Shown here: piece by piece, positions 31,264-39,757 of the stretch | Numbering within the stretch: position 1 is the stretch's first letter | Layout of the letters: every line of letters begins with the position of its first letter | Source of the DNA: Paenibacillus sp. CF384 | GTDB lineage: Bacteria; Bacillota; Bacilli; Paenibacillales; Paenibacillaceae | Direction: 5' to 3' | NCBI RefSeq assembly: GCF_900106745.1 | Contig: NZ_FNNV01000001.1 | Coordinates: 744,001-808,000, forward strand | Length of the DNA: 64,000 bases | Program-made: the position numbers and the translations under genes | The notes under the pieces: generated by a model | What the model saw: the letters and a program-made list of their open reading frames with translations, nothing else | Database searches by the model: none | What the model was told of the DNA's origin: nothing

Positions 31264-31362
31264 CTATTTGCTCCCGCTTACGAACAGCTGCTTCTGATCG
31301 TTCACTTCGGCGTAGAAGATCGGCTTGATTGCGTTGTAATGCTGCGATCTCAGCTGCTTCCT
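31264..31362 (-). pseudogene. C-terminal gene remnant (about 32 codons)
   Basis: Minus-strand frame RKQLRSQHYNAIKPIFYAEV then NDQKQLFVSGSK and stop (31264-31266), opened by a TGA at 31363-31365. Coding-like composition but no start. Probably the tail of a lost gene whose terminator was the hairpin at 31208-31249. Confidence 0.4.
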
Positions 31363-31405
31363 TCAATAATAATTAGTTCCTACTAAACGAGCCTTCCATT
31401 CATCC

Positions 31406-33403
31406 TTAGCTATTCCGGACGATGCTCTTATAACCGGAATAGGTCGTATAGAAGTATCCAGCGTAAATCAGAATAAGGATGACGGCCAGCATCCCTGCGG
31501 ACGAACCGTATATGCTTCTGTCGTGTGTCGCAAAAAACTCGTTCATAATTCTCAAGCCGACAACCGTATGCATGACGGCAACCAAGAACGGAACTATAAA
31601 ATAAATCAGGGTTTGCTTAAAAATCGTTTGGTTGATCATCTTGTCGGTAGCGCCGATCTTTTTCAGAATGCGATATCTTTGCACGCTGTCACTCGCTTCC
31701 ACCAGTTGCTGAAGCGCCAATATGACCGCACTGGAAATGAGAAACACCAGGCCGATATACAATCCAATAAAAGTAAGGAACGCAGAAATCCCATAAGCGA
31801 CCATGACAGCTTTCCCTTTTGTGTATCCATCGAGCGGGATGTCTGCATCGTACATGTGGCTGAACAAATCCGCATATTTATCCTCATTTATAGGATCAGT
31901 GCCACCTCGAGGCTCGATATCGAGTGCCCGAAAGGATACTATCAATCCGTCCGTTAGTCTGTCCGGAACGACGATGTAGAAGAAAAAGGGCCAATACGGT
32001 GCGTTTACAATGTTTTCCTTAACCGGCTTTTCGTTGTTTACCTGCAAAGACTCCCCATTGATCTTCACATCCTTCAAGCTTGCCATGAATTTGCCGAAGC
32101 CATTGCTGTAGTTTCCATAATTCGATACAATCAAAGCCTCATGGGCGCCTAAAGCGATCGATTCTCCCTTTTCCAAGGCTCTGATGTGATTGTAGTCGGA
32201 CAATCGAATGACGTTTATCTCCCCCCTAAGGAGAGATTGGTCGGTTTTGTTGTTCTCGTCAAGGTACCCGCCCATTAATTCATTAACCGAAATGCCGGAG
32301 GAATAGGCGTTAAAAAACACATGCGTCTCGTTATCCTCGAAGTGAAAATTCGCTTTCTTTAGAGCTTCTTCAATATCGGGAGTGTGCGCGCCTTTCTCCA
32401 CCCATCCGGTAACCATCGACGCTGCGAAAGGCGCCATGCCCTCAGCAGTTTTGTCCACGTTAGACTTGTAGTTGATGACCACAAACAACGACAACAACGT
32501 AACGAACAGCATCAGTGAAATGACTGTCATGGATACGAAATTTGTATTGATCTTATTGTGGACCTGTCGCAAAACGAACAAATTCAAATTTTTCAAATAA
32601 TAGTTCCGGTTGCGCTGCAACAGATGCAGGAAGAATCCCGCCAAACCGAAGAAGAGCAACAGCGTCCCCAATATGCCCAGCAGTAACCCAAGCACAAAAG
32701 CCGGGTTATATGGATCCAAACCGGTATTGAGCACAGTCTTATAAGCAATGGAAAGCATAGCCGCGGAAATGAGGAAAACGATAATCGACGCCAACGCGTT
32801 CTTGACTTTCACATCCTCATTTTTCTTTGATGCGTTTAGCAAATCGATTAGTTTGACTTTAGAGACGATCATGTAATTAAACAAAATAACAGAGGCAAAA
32901 ATAAGACCGAAATATAAGCATGTCTTCGCTATCGCACTATTGGAAACGACGAATTCGTAAGCATTCATCTTGGCATTGAACAGCCCGGCAATCATCGTAG
33001 AGAAGAACTGTGAAACCGTGATCCCAAGCACCAGCCCTATTCCTAGCGCCAAGAAGCCGATCAGGAACGTCTCAAATACAAGAATGACCGATATTTTATT
33101 TCTGCCCATCCCAAGCGTCATATAAATTCCAAGCTCTTTCTTGCGCCGCTTGATCAGAAAACCATTAGCGTAAACAATTAATCCTCCCAAAACAAACGAA
33201 ACGCCTACGGAGAGAATGGAAATGACGCCTGCGATTTTCTTCAAGTAATCAGCCGAGCTTTGGTTCATCTGCAACACCGCTTGCTGCGCTTCGAGAGAGT
33301 TGAAACTGTAAAATAAGCAAACAGCGAATGATAGCGTCAAGAAATAAATCGCATAATCTTTAAAACTTTTTCTGACGCTTCTCCATGCTATTCTAAAGTA
33401 CAT
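31406..33403 (-). CDS. BceB-type ABC transporter permease (antimicrobial peptide detoxification)
   Basis: 665-residue FtsX-family permease. Layout is the BceB one: N-terminal [20 protein letters not shown], ten predicted helices, and a large extracellular loop of about 200 residues (roughly 320-530, NINKTDQSLLRGEINVIRLS region) between helices 7 and 8 that senses lipid-II-bound peptides. Start chosen at ATG 33401-33403 (typical family N-terminus); ATG 33410-33412 and TTG 33419-33421 are alternatives, TTGGAGGCG lies upstream. Overlaps the ATPase gene end by about 10 bases. Works with the ATPase and signals to the intramembrane kinase. Confidence 0.92.
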   Translation of the reverse strand: MYFRIAWRSVRKSFKDYAIYFLTLSFAVCLFYSFNSLEAQQAVLQMNQSSADYLKKIAGVISILSVGVSFVLGGLIVYANGFLIKRRKKELGIYMTLGMGRNKISVILVFETFLIGFLALGIGLVLGITVSQFFSTMIAGLFNAKMNAYEFVVSNSAIAKTCLYFGLIFASVILFNYMIVSKVKLIDLLNASKKNEDVKVKNALASIIVFLISAAMLSIAYKTVLNTGLDPYNPAFVLGLLLGILGTLLLFFGLAGFFLHLLQRNRNYYLKNLNLFVLRQVHNKINTNFVSMTVISLMLFVTLLSLFVVINYKSNVDKTAEGMAPFAASMVTGWVEKGAHTPDIEEALKKANFHFEDNETHVFFNAYSSGISVNELMGGYLDENNKTDQSLLRGEINVIRLSDYNHIRALEKGESIALGAHEALIVSNYGNYSNGFGKFMASLKDVKINGESLQVNNEKPVKENIVNAPYWPFFFYIVVPDRLTDGLIVSFRALDIEPRGGTDPINEDKYADLFSHMYDADIPLDGYTKGKAVMVAYGISAFLTFIGLYIGLVFLISSAVILALQQLVEASDSVQRYRILKKIGATDKMINQTIFKQTLIYFIVPFLVAVMHTVVGLRIMNEFFATHDRSIYGSSAGMLAVILILIYAGYFYTTYSGYKSIVRNS

Positions 33404-34160
33404 CGCCGACATCGCCTCCAAGAAGGCTTACGACTTCGATGATCCGGTTGAAGAATTGCTTTCTGGTATCGCTGCCCCTGACTAGTTCGTTGAATACTTT
33501 GCCGTCCTTGATGAACAGGATCCGATGGGAGTAGCTTGCCGTAAAAGCATCGTGGGTAACCATCAGTATGGTCGCCTGAAGCTCCCGATTCAGCTTTTCG
33601 AACGACTCCAGCAGCAACTTTGCCGACTTGGAGTCCAGAGCACCGGTTGGCTCATCGGCCAAAATCAGGGAGGGACTCGTCACGATCGCCCTTGCGGAAG
33701 CGACGCGCTGCTTCTGGCCGCCGGAAAGTTGATAAGGATATTGCCCCAGCACCCCGGTGATTTCCAGCTTACGGGCCACTTCCTGGATAAGCGAATCGAT
33801 ATGCTTCGTTTTCTCCCCTTTGATCGTTAGCGCCAATGCGATATTCTCATAAGCCGTTAGCGTGTCGAGCAGATTGAAATCTTGAAAGATGAAGCCAAGC
33901 TCATTGACCCTGAACTTCTCCAAACTTGCGGACTTTAGATTAGTAATGTCCAGGCCATTAATGTGGATATGCCCAGTCGTCACCGTGTCGATTGTCGAAA
34001 TGCAGTTGAGCAGCGTCGTCTTTCCACTTCCCGATGCGCCCATGACGCCTATAAATTCCCCTTTTTGTACCTTAAAGCTTATATTGTCGATTGCTTTTGT
34101 GATATTGGCTTTTTTTCCGTAATATTTTTCGATTTTGTCTACGTTCAAAATTGGCTCCAT
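33393..34160 (-). CDS. BceA-type ABC transporter ATP-binding protein
   Basis: 255-residue ATPase of the MacB/BceA group. Walker [13 protein letters not shown], signature [10 protein letters not shown], Walker [17 protein letters not shown]. The start at ATG 34158-34160 has GGAGGAGGGGAATT upstream and gives the family-typical [17 protein letters not shown]. It is followed by the permease gene with a short overlap, and preceded by the small exported-protein gene (16-base gap). Confidence 0.93.
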   Translation of the reverse strand: MEPILNVDKIEKYYGKKANITKAIDNISFKVQKGEFIGVMGASGSGKTTLLNCISTIDTVTTGHIHINGLDITNLKSASLEKFRVNELGFIFQDFNLLDTLTAYENIALALTIKGEKTKHIDSLIQEVARKLEITGVLGQYPYQLSGGQKQRVASARAIVTSPSLILADEPTGALDSKSAKLLLESFEKLNRELQATILMVTHDAFTASYSHRILFIKDGKVFNELVRGSDTRKQFFNRIIEVVSLLGGDVGDVL

Positions 34161-34176
34161 AATTCCCCTCCTCCGT

Positions 34177-34608
34177 TCATTGTTCATTAATCTTAAAATA
34201 TATTGTTGCTTCCGAGACGTCATTGCCTGCTGAATATACGATGACGGAATAGTCGCCCGGGGTAAAGCCCTCCGGCGGCGCTGTCAGTTTCGAATAGGCG
34301 TAACCTGCTTTGCTCAGCTTAATATTTTCGTCGACTTTAATTCTATTTTCGACTATCGTCTCGCCTTTATACCATCTCACCGTTGCGCCTTTTGCGATAA
34401 ATCGTTTGAATTTCGCCGAAACGTATAGTGCCTTAGCCTTGGACGAGAACGTCTTTGACGGAGCGATTGGCTTTCCTTGCACATCTACCGATTCACTCAA
34501 GGCCGCGGAGCCCTGCACGATTTTCGGACCGTTTAATTGAAAATAATAATACAATCCAGCACATGAGATCAAACTTAAGGCGACTATCCAAATCCATGTT
34601 TTTTTCAT
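34177..34608 (-). CDS. Small exported/anchored protein of the Bce module (143 aa)
   Basis: Not a standard part of BceRSAB. N-terminal MKKTWIWIVALSLISCAGLY: hydrophobic signal with a possible lipobox LISC, so lipoprotein or signal anchor. The mature domain is beta-rich (KALYVSAKFKRFIAKGATVR; PPEGFTPGDYSVIVYSAGND). Start at ATG 34606-34608 because AGAGGAGGATTCAA precedes it; a longer frame to 34746 is rejected. First gene of the transporter operon, downstream of the operator at 34689-34702. It may present peptide to the transporter (inference). Confidence 0.8.
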   Translation of the reverse strand: MKKTWIWIVALSLISCAGLYYYFQLNGPKIVQGSAALSESVDVQGKPIAPSKTFSSKAKALYVSAKFKRFIAKGATVRWYKGETIVENRIKVDENIKLSKAGYAYSKLTAPPEGFTPGDYSVIVYSAGNDVSEATIYFKINEQ

Positions 34609-34688
34609 TTGAATCCTCCTCTTTCTTTGGTTGCCTCTATCATAGTTTTTTTCGTTCATCGTACGTATCACCTTACGTTTCATTAACC

Positions 34689-34702
34689 TTACATTTTTGT
34701 CA
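34689..34702 (-). promoter_or_regulatory. Predicted BceR-type operator
   Basis: Gene-strand TGACA-AAAA-TGTAA, an exact match to the known BceR-family site TNACA-N4-TGTAA. It lies about 80 bases upstream of the first gene of the transporter operon, where BceR-like regulators activate transcription. A -10-like TATGAT follows at about 34633-34638. Confidence 0.75.
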
Positions 34703-34742
34703 TCTAGCGAAGCGAAATCCCAAGGACTGAAGGAAAGAAACG

Positions 34743-34782
34743 ACAAAGAGTCGTTGCAGCCTTAGCCGCAACGACTCTTTGT
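34743..34782 (-). terminator. Rho-independent terminator after the kinase gene
   Basis: Perfect 15-base arms ACAAAGAGTCGTTGC (34743-34757) and GCAACGACTCTTTGT (34768-34782). Minus-strand continuation CGTTTCTTTCC is U-rich. It separates the regulator operon from the transporter operon. Confidence 0.85.
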
Positions 34783-34786
34783 GTTA

Positions 34787-35791
34787 TTATGCCTCCGATT
34801 GTTTGGGGAAAAGAAGACTTACTTTCGTTCCTTCTCCGACCTGCGAGGTTAGAGAAATTTCAAGCCCAAGCTTGTTACACAAGCTCTTGCACAAGTAAAG
34901 TCCAATTCCCGTCGATTTGCCAAAAAGCCTTCCGTTCTCACCGGTAAAGCCCTTCTCCCACACTCTGCCGACATCCCGCTCTACGATGCCGATACCGTTA
35001 TCCTCGATCGTCAAATGGATATGATCACGTGTTTTATCGGTGCGGACAGTCACATTTCCTTCACCTTTCTTACAATATTTAATCGCATTTCCGATGATTT
35101 GATTAAGTATGAATTCCAACCATTTGGCATCGCTGAATACCGTGCCGTGCACACTGTCGATATCGATCGCGATGCGTTTGTAAATGAAGTCCCTGGCGTT
35201 TCTTCTGATTGCGCTCGCGACGATCTGCTCCAGTGATACCCGTCTTACGATAAAATCATTGCTGACGTTTTGGCTTCTGGAGTAATACAGCACCTGTTCA
35301 ACGTAATCATCCATTTTTTTCAATTCGTAGTCGATCGCTTTTGTCGCCGGGCCTTCGTTATTGTCGATGATAAGCTTGGCCGAAGCGATTGGCGTCTTTG
35401 CCTCATGCACCCATATTTCAATGTATTCCCGGTATTCTCTTTGCAGGTTGCGATAGAAGTTTACTTGCTCATGCATGTCTTTACTGGTTTCCTTAAGTAA
35501 TCGATGCAAGAGCTTTCCTTCGACAAATGATGGTTCTTTCACCACTTCGGGCAATAAATACTTCCGATCCAAGCTTTCCAGTGCATCCATTACTTCATCG
35601 TAATACCTTTTCTCTTTAATAAGCTCAAGTATCATATAAATAAGCAAAGGTCCGAACCACAAGGCGACTGTCGGGATGATTAAAGCTTTTCCGATTGGAA
35701 AGAACAAAAGGACGCTGCACAGCAGCGTAATCACAAGAAGATTGGCGACCAGAAAGACGATACGATCCTTGAAATAATCCCAGATTCTCAT
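34787..35791 (-). CDS. Intramembrane-sensing histidine kinase (BceS-like)
   Basis: 334-residue kinase with two N-terminal helices (residues 11-30 and 38-57) and almost no extracellular loop, the hallmark of BceS-type kinases that sense through their ABC transporter. H-box EIWVHEAKTPIASAK (His 129), N-box QIIGNAIKYCKKG, G-boxes DNGIGIVERD and STGIGLYLCK. The ATG overlaps the regulator stop by 4 bases (ATGA). Terminator downstream. Confidence 0.94.
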   Translation of the reverse strand: MRIWDYFKDRIVFLVANLLVITLLCSVLLFFPIGKALIIPTVALWFGPLLIYMILELIKEKRYYDEVMDALESLDRKYLLPEVVKEPSFVEGKLLHRLLKETSKDMHEQVNFYRNLQREYREYIEIWVHEAKTPIASAKLIIDNNEGPATKAIDYELKKMDDYVEQVLYYSRSQNVSNDFIVRRVSLEQIVASAIRRNARDFIYKRIAIDIDSVHGTVFSDAKWLEFILNQIIGNAIKYCKKGEGNVTVRTDKTRDHIHLTIEDNGIGIVERDVGRVWEKGFTGENGRLFGKSTGIGLYLCKSLCNKLGLEISLTSQVGEGTKVSLLFPKQSEA

Positions 35792-36459
35792 GGCAGAATG
35801 TATCCTAACCCGCGTCTCGTCTCGATATTGTCCTGCATTCCGGCCTCTTCCAGTTTCTTTCTAAGTCTTGTAACGTTCACTGACAAATTGTTGTCGTCGA
35901 TGAACAGATTTGTATTCCATAGAAAATCGATCAAATCATCGCGAGATACGATTTTGCCTTTGTGTTTAATCAGGTAGGATAGAATTTTTAGTTCGTTCTT
36001 TGTCAATTCGAGCGTTTGGTCCCGGTAAGTGATGGTACCGCTGGACAAATTAAGTTTCAAGTCGCGATAGATCATAATATCGTGAGTCTGACTTGCTGCG
36101 CCGTTGGTTCGTTTTAATATAGAAGCGATGCGGGCGAGCAGAATTTGGGTATTATAGGGCTTCGAAATAAAATCGTCCGCTCCCAAATGCATACTCATCA
36201 ACTCGTCCATTTCGCTGTCCCGACTCGTAACGACGATAATTGGAGTATCCGATTTCTTTCTAACTTCCCGACATATATGGTAGCCATCGTACATGGGTAG
36301 GTTAATATCCAACAGGATCAAATCTGGACTTTCCCTTTCAATGTACTCTGGAATATTGATAAAATCGGTCGGCGCCGCAACCTCGTACCCGTATTGCGAA
36401 AAAAAAGTTATAAGCTCTTTCCGGATAACCTCATTGTCTTCTACAATGACAATTTTCAA
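35788..36459 (-). CDS. OmpR-family response regulator (BceR-like)
   Basis: 223-residue regulator. Receiver domain with phospho-acceptor Asp 51 (LILLDINLPMYDG), Thr/Ser and Lys switch (PIIVVTSRDS; DFISKPYN), then a winged-helix DNA-binding domain (RDLKLNLSSGTITYR; ELKILSYLIKHKGKIVSRDD; VNVTRLRKKLEE). TTG start at 36457-36459 with a weak GGAAGTGATC upstream. Expected to bind the operator at 34689-34702 and switch on the transporter genes when a cell-wall-active peptide is sensed. Confidence 0.94.
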   Translation of the reverse strand: MKIVIVEDNEVIRKELITFFSQYGYEVAAPTDFINIPEYIERESPDLILLDINLPMYDGYHICREVRKKSDTPIIVVTSRDSEMDELMSMHLGADDFISKPYNTQILLARIASILKRTNGAASQTHDIMIYRDLKLNLSSGTITYRDQTLELTKNELKILSYLIKHKGKIVSRDDLIDFLWNTNLFIDDNNLSVNVTRLRKKLEEAGMQDNIETRRGLGYILP

Positions 36460-36540
36460 TATCGATCACTTCCGATTTCTGTTAATCATATTTATTTTTC
36501 CTATCATATACTGGATATCCTGTGTTATGCAAAAATAATT

Positions 36541-36848
36541 ACCTAGACTTTTAAGTGAAATGTAGCCAACAGATTGACGAATCGCCATCTTCTATCAATT
36601 AGCAACACGATCCCAAAGCTGTTACCGTTACCGGAATCGTCACCAATCTAATAACTGATTTCATCGTGTAATCCGCTCCAATAGATATAGACCTGCTTCA
36701 GTCCGTGAAATGTAGCATGAACAAATACAATAAGCCTTTTAATCCCCTATCATTTGGATGCCCCGGTCTTAGCCTCTTTTCTCTTGGAATAGTTTACGCA
36801 CTAGCGCAAAATCTCACTCCCGAACCAATTCAGGAATAATTTAGGAAA
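36541..36848. other. Intergenic region without a convincing gene
   Basis: About 308 bases between the regulator gene and the SOS operon. A 40-codon plus-strand frame (36717-36839, MNKYNKPFNPLSFGCPGLSL...) has an ATG but no ribosome binding site and is considered a chance frame or relic. Nothing else recognised. Confidence 0.4.
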
Positions 36849-36871
36849 TTAAAAAATTCCAGAAACACCCC

Positions 36872-36918
36872 TTGCATATCGAACATATGTTTGTAGTATA
36901 ATAAAGAACAAACGTTCG
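36872..36918 (+). promoter_or_regulatory. SOS promoter with two LexA boxes
   Basis: -35 TTGCAT (36872-36877), -10 TATAAT (36897-36902), LexA boxes CGAACATATGTTTG (36880-36893) and AGAACAAACGTTCG (36905-36918). LexA bound here would block both the spacer and the start region, so the operon should be induced by DNA damage. Confidence 0.88.
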
Positions 36919-36935
36919 TATGGAGGCGAATAAGA

Positions 36936-37151
36936 ATGCCATCATTACAATCAAATCTCAGCAAATATATCGGGATGGCCGTAGTTATCATTTATCAGGA
37001 CAGAAGCAACCGAATAACCAAGAGACAGATCCTTATACGATCCGTTACCCATACGCATGTACGAGCAACTTGCCTAGAATCAGGCGGACCTCGTCTGTTT
37101 AAGCTGCATAATATTTTGGCACACGAGCCGGTGATCCGTGATGTCGGTTAA
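36936..37151 (+). CDS. SOS-controlled small protein upstream of the polymerase (71 aa)
   Basis: Begins MPSLQSNLSKYIGMAVVIIY, ends LFKLHNILAHEPVIRDVG. No named family, but genes of this size directly ahead of UvrX-type polymerases are frequent in Bacillales. GGAGGCGAATAAGA precedes the ATG. The stop overlaps the polymerase start region, implying coupled translation. It is duplicated exactly at 25999-26214. Function unknown; association with the polymerase is inferred from the operon. Confidence 0.75.
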   Translation: MPSLQSNLSKYIGMAVVIIYQDRSNRITKRQILIRSVTHTHVRATCLESGGPRLFKLHNILAHEPVIRDVG

Positions 37152-38406
37152 AGATCGAGTCATCATGTTGGCGGATTGCCAAAGCTTCTATGCGTCGGTA
37201 GAGAAGGCTTCGCATCCTGAACATGCGAATAAGCCTGTCATTGTAGGCGCCGATCCCAATCGCAAATCGGGTATCGTATTAGCTGCTTGCCCGCTTGCCA
37301 AATCTTACGGTGTATCTACAGCGATGCGGTTAGGTGAAGCCGTTATTAAATGTCCTCACCTCGTCGTGATCCGGCCGCGGATGCAGACTTATATCAACGT
37401 ATCCCTGCTCATTACGGAAATATACAAGTCATTCACCCCGCTTGTTGAGCCTTTCTCGATTGATGAACAGTTCCTGGATGTCACCGGATCAGTCTCGCTC
37501 TACGGCCCGCCACTGGAAATCGCCAACCAAATGCAGAGCAAGGTGCTGCTCTCTACCGGCGTTTGGACGCGTATCGGCTGCGGGCCAACCAAGATATTAG
37601 CCAAGACTGCAACGGATAATTTCGCCAAAAAGCAGCCGGACGGGATTTTCACGCTTGATTACGACAATATAGAATCCGAGTTATGGCCGCTGCCGATCAG
37701 CAGCATGTTTATGGTCGCCTCTCGCATGACCGTGCACTTTATACGTATGGGGATTCAGACGATTGGCGACTTAGCCCGAATGGAGCTGCATGATTTCAAA
37801 CGGCGGATGCAGCAGAGAATGGGCAAACAGAGCGATATCAAGGCCATCTATTACTGGCAGACTGCGCGTGGCATTGACCCAAGCCCCGTCGTTGCGGGAG
37901 CGTTCGGCAAGCCGAAGTCGGTCACGAGAGGCCGTGCTTTACCTTGGAAGCTATATCAGACTTTAGAGGATGTTGAACCCCTCATGCTCGAGCTCGTGAT
38001 TGAGGTATGCCGCACAAGTCGATACCACAAGTATAAAGGGCGAACAGTCACTGTCAGCGCGGGTACAACGGACGGGGTTAAAACCAGCGGCTTCAGCCGC
38101 CAAATGACTCTGGATAGTTCCAGTTGCTTGGAGCATCACATTCTCGCAGCTGCACAGAAACTGTTTCTGTCGAACTGGGACGGCAATCCATTGACGAATC
38201 TTGCCGTGGATTTGTCCCAGCTAACAGACAATAGCGTGTACCAACTGGACTTGTTTGAAGACTTACCCAGGCAGCACGCACTCGCCGCAACCAAGGACAA
38301 CATCAAAGAACGGTTCGGCGAGGCAGCCATATTAAGCGCCGCATCGCTCCTTAAATCTGGGCAAGCGCGCGAGCGGGCTCACAAAATTGGAGGGCACTAT
38401 AAATGA
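37141..38406 (+). CDS. Y-family translesion DNA polymerase (UvrX/DinB type)
   Basis: 421-residue error-prone polymerase that bypasses DNA lesions. Catalytic motifs: LADCQSFYASVEK (about 9-21), ACPLAKSYGVSTAMRLGEA, and FSIDEQFLDVTGS (metal-binding SIDE). The helix-hairpin-helix follows (GCGPTKILAKTATDNFAKKQ) with a little-finger domain in the C-terminal third. ATG 37141 is preferred to GTG 37138. Second gene of the SOS operon, overlapping the 71-aa gene by 11 bases and the YolD-like gene by 4. Confidence 0.93.
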   Translation: MSVKDRVIMLADCQSFYASVEKASHPEHANKPVIVGADPNRKSGIVLAACPLAKSYGVSTAMRLGEAVIKCPHLVVIRPRMQTYINVSLLITEIYKSFTPLVEPFSIDEQFLDVTGSVSLYGPPLEIANQMQSKVLLSTGVWTRIGCGPTKILAKTATDNFAKKQPDGIFTLDYDNIESELWPLPISSMFMVASRMTVHFIRMGIQTIGDLARMELHDFKRRMQQRMGKQSDIKAIYYWQTARGIDPSPVVAGAFGKPKSVTRGRALPWKLYQTLEDVEPLMLELVIEVCRTSRYHKYKGRTVTVSAGTTDGVKTSGFSRQMTLDSSSCLEHHILAAAQKLFLSNWDGNPLTNLAVDLSQLTDNSVYQLDLFEDLPRQHALAATKDNIKERFGEAAILSAASLLKSGQARERAHKIGGHYK

Positions 38407-38891
38407 GCAAATTTCTCGAGGGGAACGGCCGTTGGAGCACGAAGTTTATTTCTCCCGAGCATCGCGATCAGCTGAACGAGCTTGGCGACCCTGATAAGGG
38501 AGCATCACTGAAGGTCCCTCAACAGATACTGATCTTGGTACGTGACTCCGTACTTTTACCGATTATGATGACAGTGGTTGAGAACAATCGGCTTGAGATC
38601 GAGAGGTCGAACCACTCCTTAAAGACACTTTATTCGGCAGCTGCGAACACGCTGTTGAATGCCATCCATGCCGACTTGGCCGGGATCCGCAAAGAATTAA
38701 GGGAACATCATATTAAAGTCATTGAGGAAGAACGCGTTGACGATGCCGCACACTATAAATTTTACTATCGAGGTTATGAACATCAGTTTGCATTAATGAG
38801 GTTTTTAGTGAGGTCTGAGATTAGTACACGATTAGGCAGTTATATCGCTCAACTCGAGAAACTTTTCAACGGGCTTACCACTAAGAAATGA
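38403..38891 (+). CDS. YolD-like protein
   Basis: 162-residue YolD family member, the usual partner of UvrX-type polymerases. The N-terminus SKFLEGNGRWSTKFISPEHR is the recognisable family part (short W-x-x-x-x-L/F-P-E-H motif); YolD proteins are normally about 110 residues, so this one has a longer C-terminal extension (EERVDDAAHYKFYYRGYEHQ). ATG overlaps the polymerase stop by 4 bases. A terminator follows at 38932. Confidence 0.82.
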   Translation: MSKFLEGNGRWSTKFISPEHRDQLNELGDPDKGASLKVPQQILILVRDSVLLPIMMTVVENNRLEIERSNHSLKTLYSAAANTLLNAIHADLAGIRKELREHHIKVIEEERVDDAAHYKFYYRGYEHQFALMRFLVRSEISTRLGSYIAQLEKLFNGLTTKK

Positions 38892-38931
38892 CTGTTACCA
38901 TTCATATGCAACCTACCAATGGCAACAAGAA

Positions 38932-38954
38932 AAGGCAGCTATTATCGCTGCCTT
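38932..38954 (+). terminator. Terminator between convergent genes
   Basis: Arms AAGGCAGC (38932-38939) and GCTGCCTT (38947-38954) with a 7-base loop, T-poor tail CTCTAC on the plus strand and TTCTTG on the minus strand. Likely serves both the SOS operon and the convergent GNAT gene. Confidence 0.65.
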
Positions 38955-38956
38955 CT

Positions 38957-39433
38957 CTACATTAAGGACAATTCCATCCGCAGCCGGATCATATCCCGGC
39001 ATGGAATCCCGTTCTCCACAATCGGCTCCGCATAATGCTTGACGAAATAATCCGTCTCCACGCCTATCACGCGAAACCCGCATTTCTGATACAATCCCAG
39101 CTGATTTAAGCTCGAATTGCCCGTCCCAATCTCAAGCGCGCGATACCCTTGCTCCTTGCAATGCGCTACCGCATGCTCGATTAACTTCCTGCCAAGCCCT
39201 CTGCCCTGGCAGTCCTCCCGCACGGCGATGTTCATGATTTCAGCTGTCTTCGGCCGAGTCGCGAGCAGCACATAAGCACCGATCACCTGTCCGTCCTCTT
39301 CCAATACCGTACAGATGCTCCTCCCCGCATAAGCATCAATCGCCGAACGCTCCGGATCGGCCAGCAGCAACAGCTCATACGGCAGCTCTTCGCCTTCACC
39401 GATTGATCGAATCCGAATACTCAGCTTAGACAT
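38957..39433 (-). CDS. GNAT family N-acetyltransferase
   Basis: 158-residue acetyltransferase. Acetyl-CoA loop VREDCQGRGLGRKLIEHAVA (Q-G-R-G-L-G), substrate strand LEIGTGNSSLNQLGLYQKCG and FRVIGVETDYF. The start ATG (39431-39433) overlaps the stop of the membrane gene (ATGTCTAA). Resembles YjaB/PaiA-like N-acetyltransferases; substrate unknown. Minus-strand cluster with 39426-39728. Confidence 0.9.
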   Translation of the reverse strand: MSKLSIRIRSIGEGEELPYELLLLADPERSAIDAYAGRSICTVLEEDGQVIGAYVLLATRPKTAEIMNIAVREDCQGRGLGRKLIEHAVAHCKEQGYRALEIGTGNSSLNQLGLYQKCGFRVIGVETDYFVKHYAEPIVENGIPCRDMIRLRMELSLM

Positions 39434-39728
39434 CCGTAGGCGCATCCTTATCCGCCAGCGTTAGCTCCAATCCGCCGAATTTCTTCGCAAACGCACTGTA
39501 CACCAAAGCTACAAGCATGCTTAGAGCCCCATACACAAAGATCAGAAAGAAAGGAATAATTAAGTAAGGAATGCCTACGACAAGCAGAGTACCTTTACCT
39601 GTGGCCGCCCCGATAATCGTAATCATCAGTCCAATAAAGGCCATTAGCGCCATAGGTATGATCATTAGATAAATCGTAGTTTTAAACATGCTCGTCGTAC
39701 CGATTTCGCGAATCTCAACTTTTCTCAC
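39426..39728 (-). CDS. Small membrane protein (100 aa)
   Basis: Two strongly hydrophobic segments: about residues 19-43 (IYLMIIPMALMAFIGLMITI) and 52-80 (IPYLIIPFFLIFVYGALSML), then a cytoplasmic KKFGG tail. No named family. It overlaps the downstream GNAT gene by 8 bases, which implies coupled translation. The GNAT pseudogene ends 29 bases upstream. Confidence 0.7.
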   Translation of the reverse strand: MRKVEIREIGTTSMFKTTIYLMIIPMALMAFIGLMITIIGAATGKGTLLVVGIPYLIIPFFLIFVYGALSMLVALVYSAFAKKFGGLELTLADKDAPTDV

Positions 39729-39757
39729 TGTATTTGGCCCCTTTATTCTTGTTTGTT

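Noticed and set aside
34609-34746. N-terminal extension of the small Bce-module protein
   Set aside because: The operator TGACA-AAAA-TGTAA lies inside it and a strong ribosome binding site precedes the ATG at 34608.
36717-36839. 40-codon plus-strand frame before the SOS operon
   Set aside because: ATG without a ribosome binding site and no supporting context.
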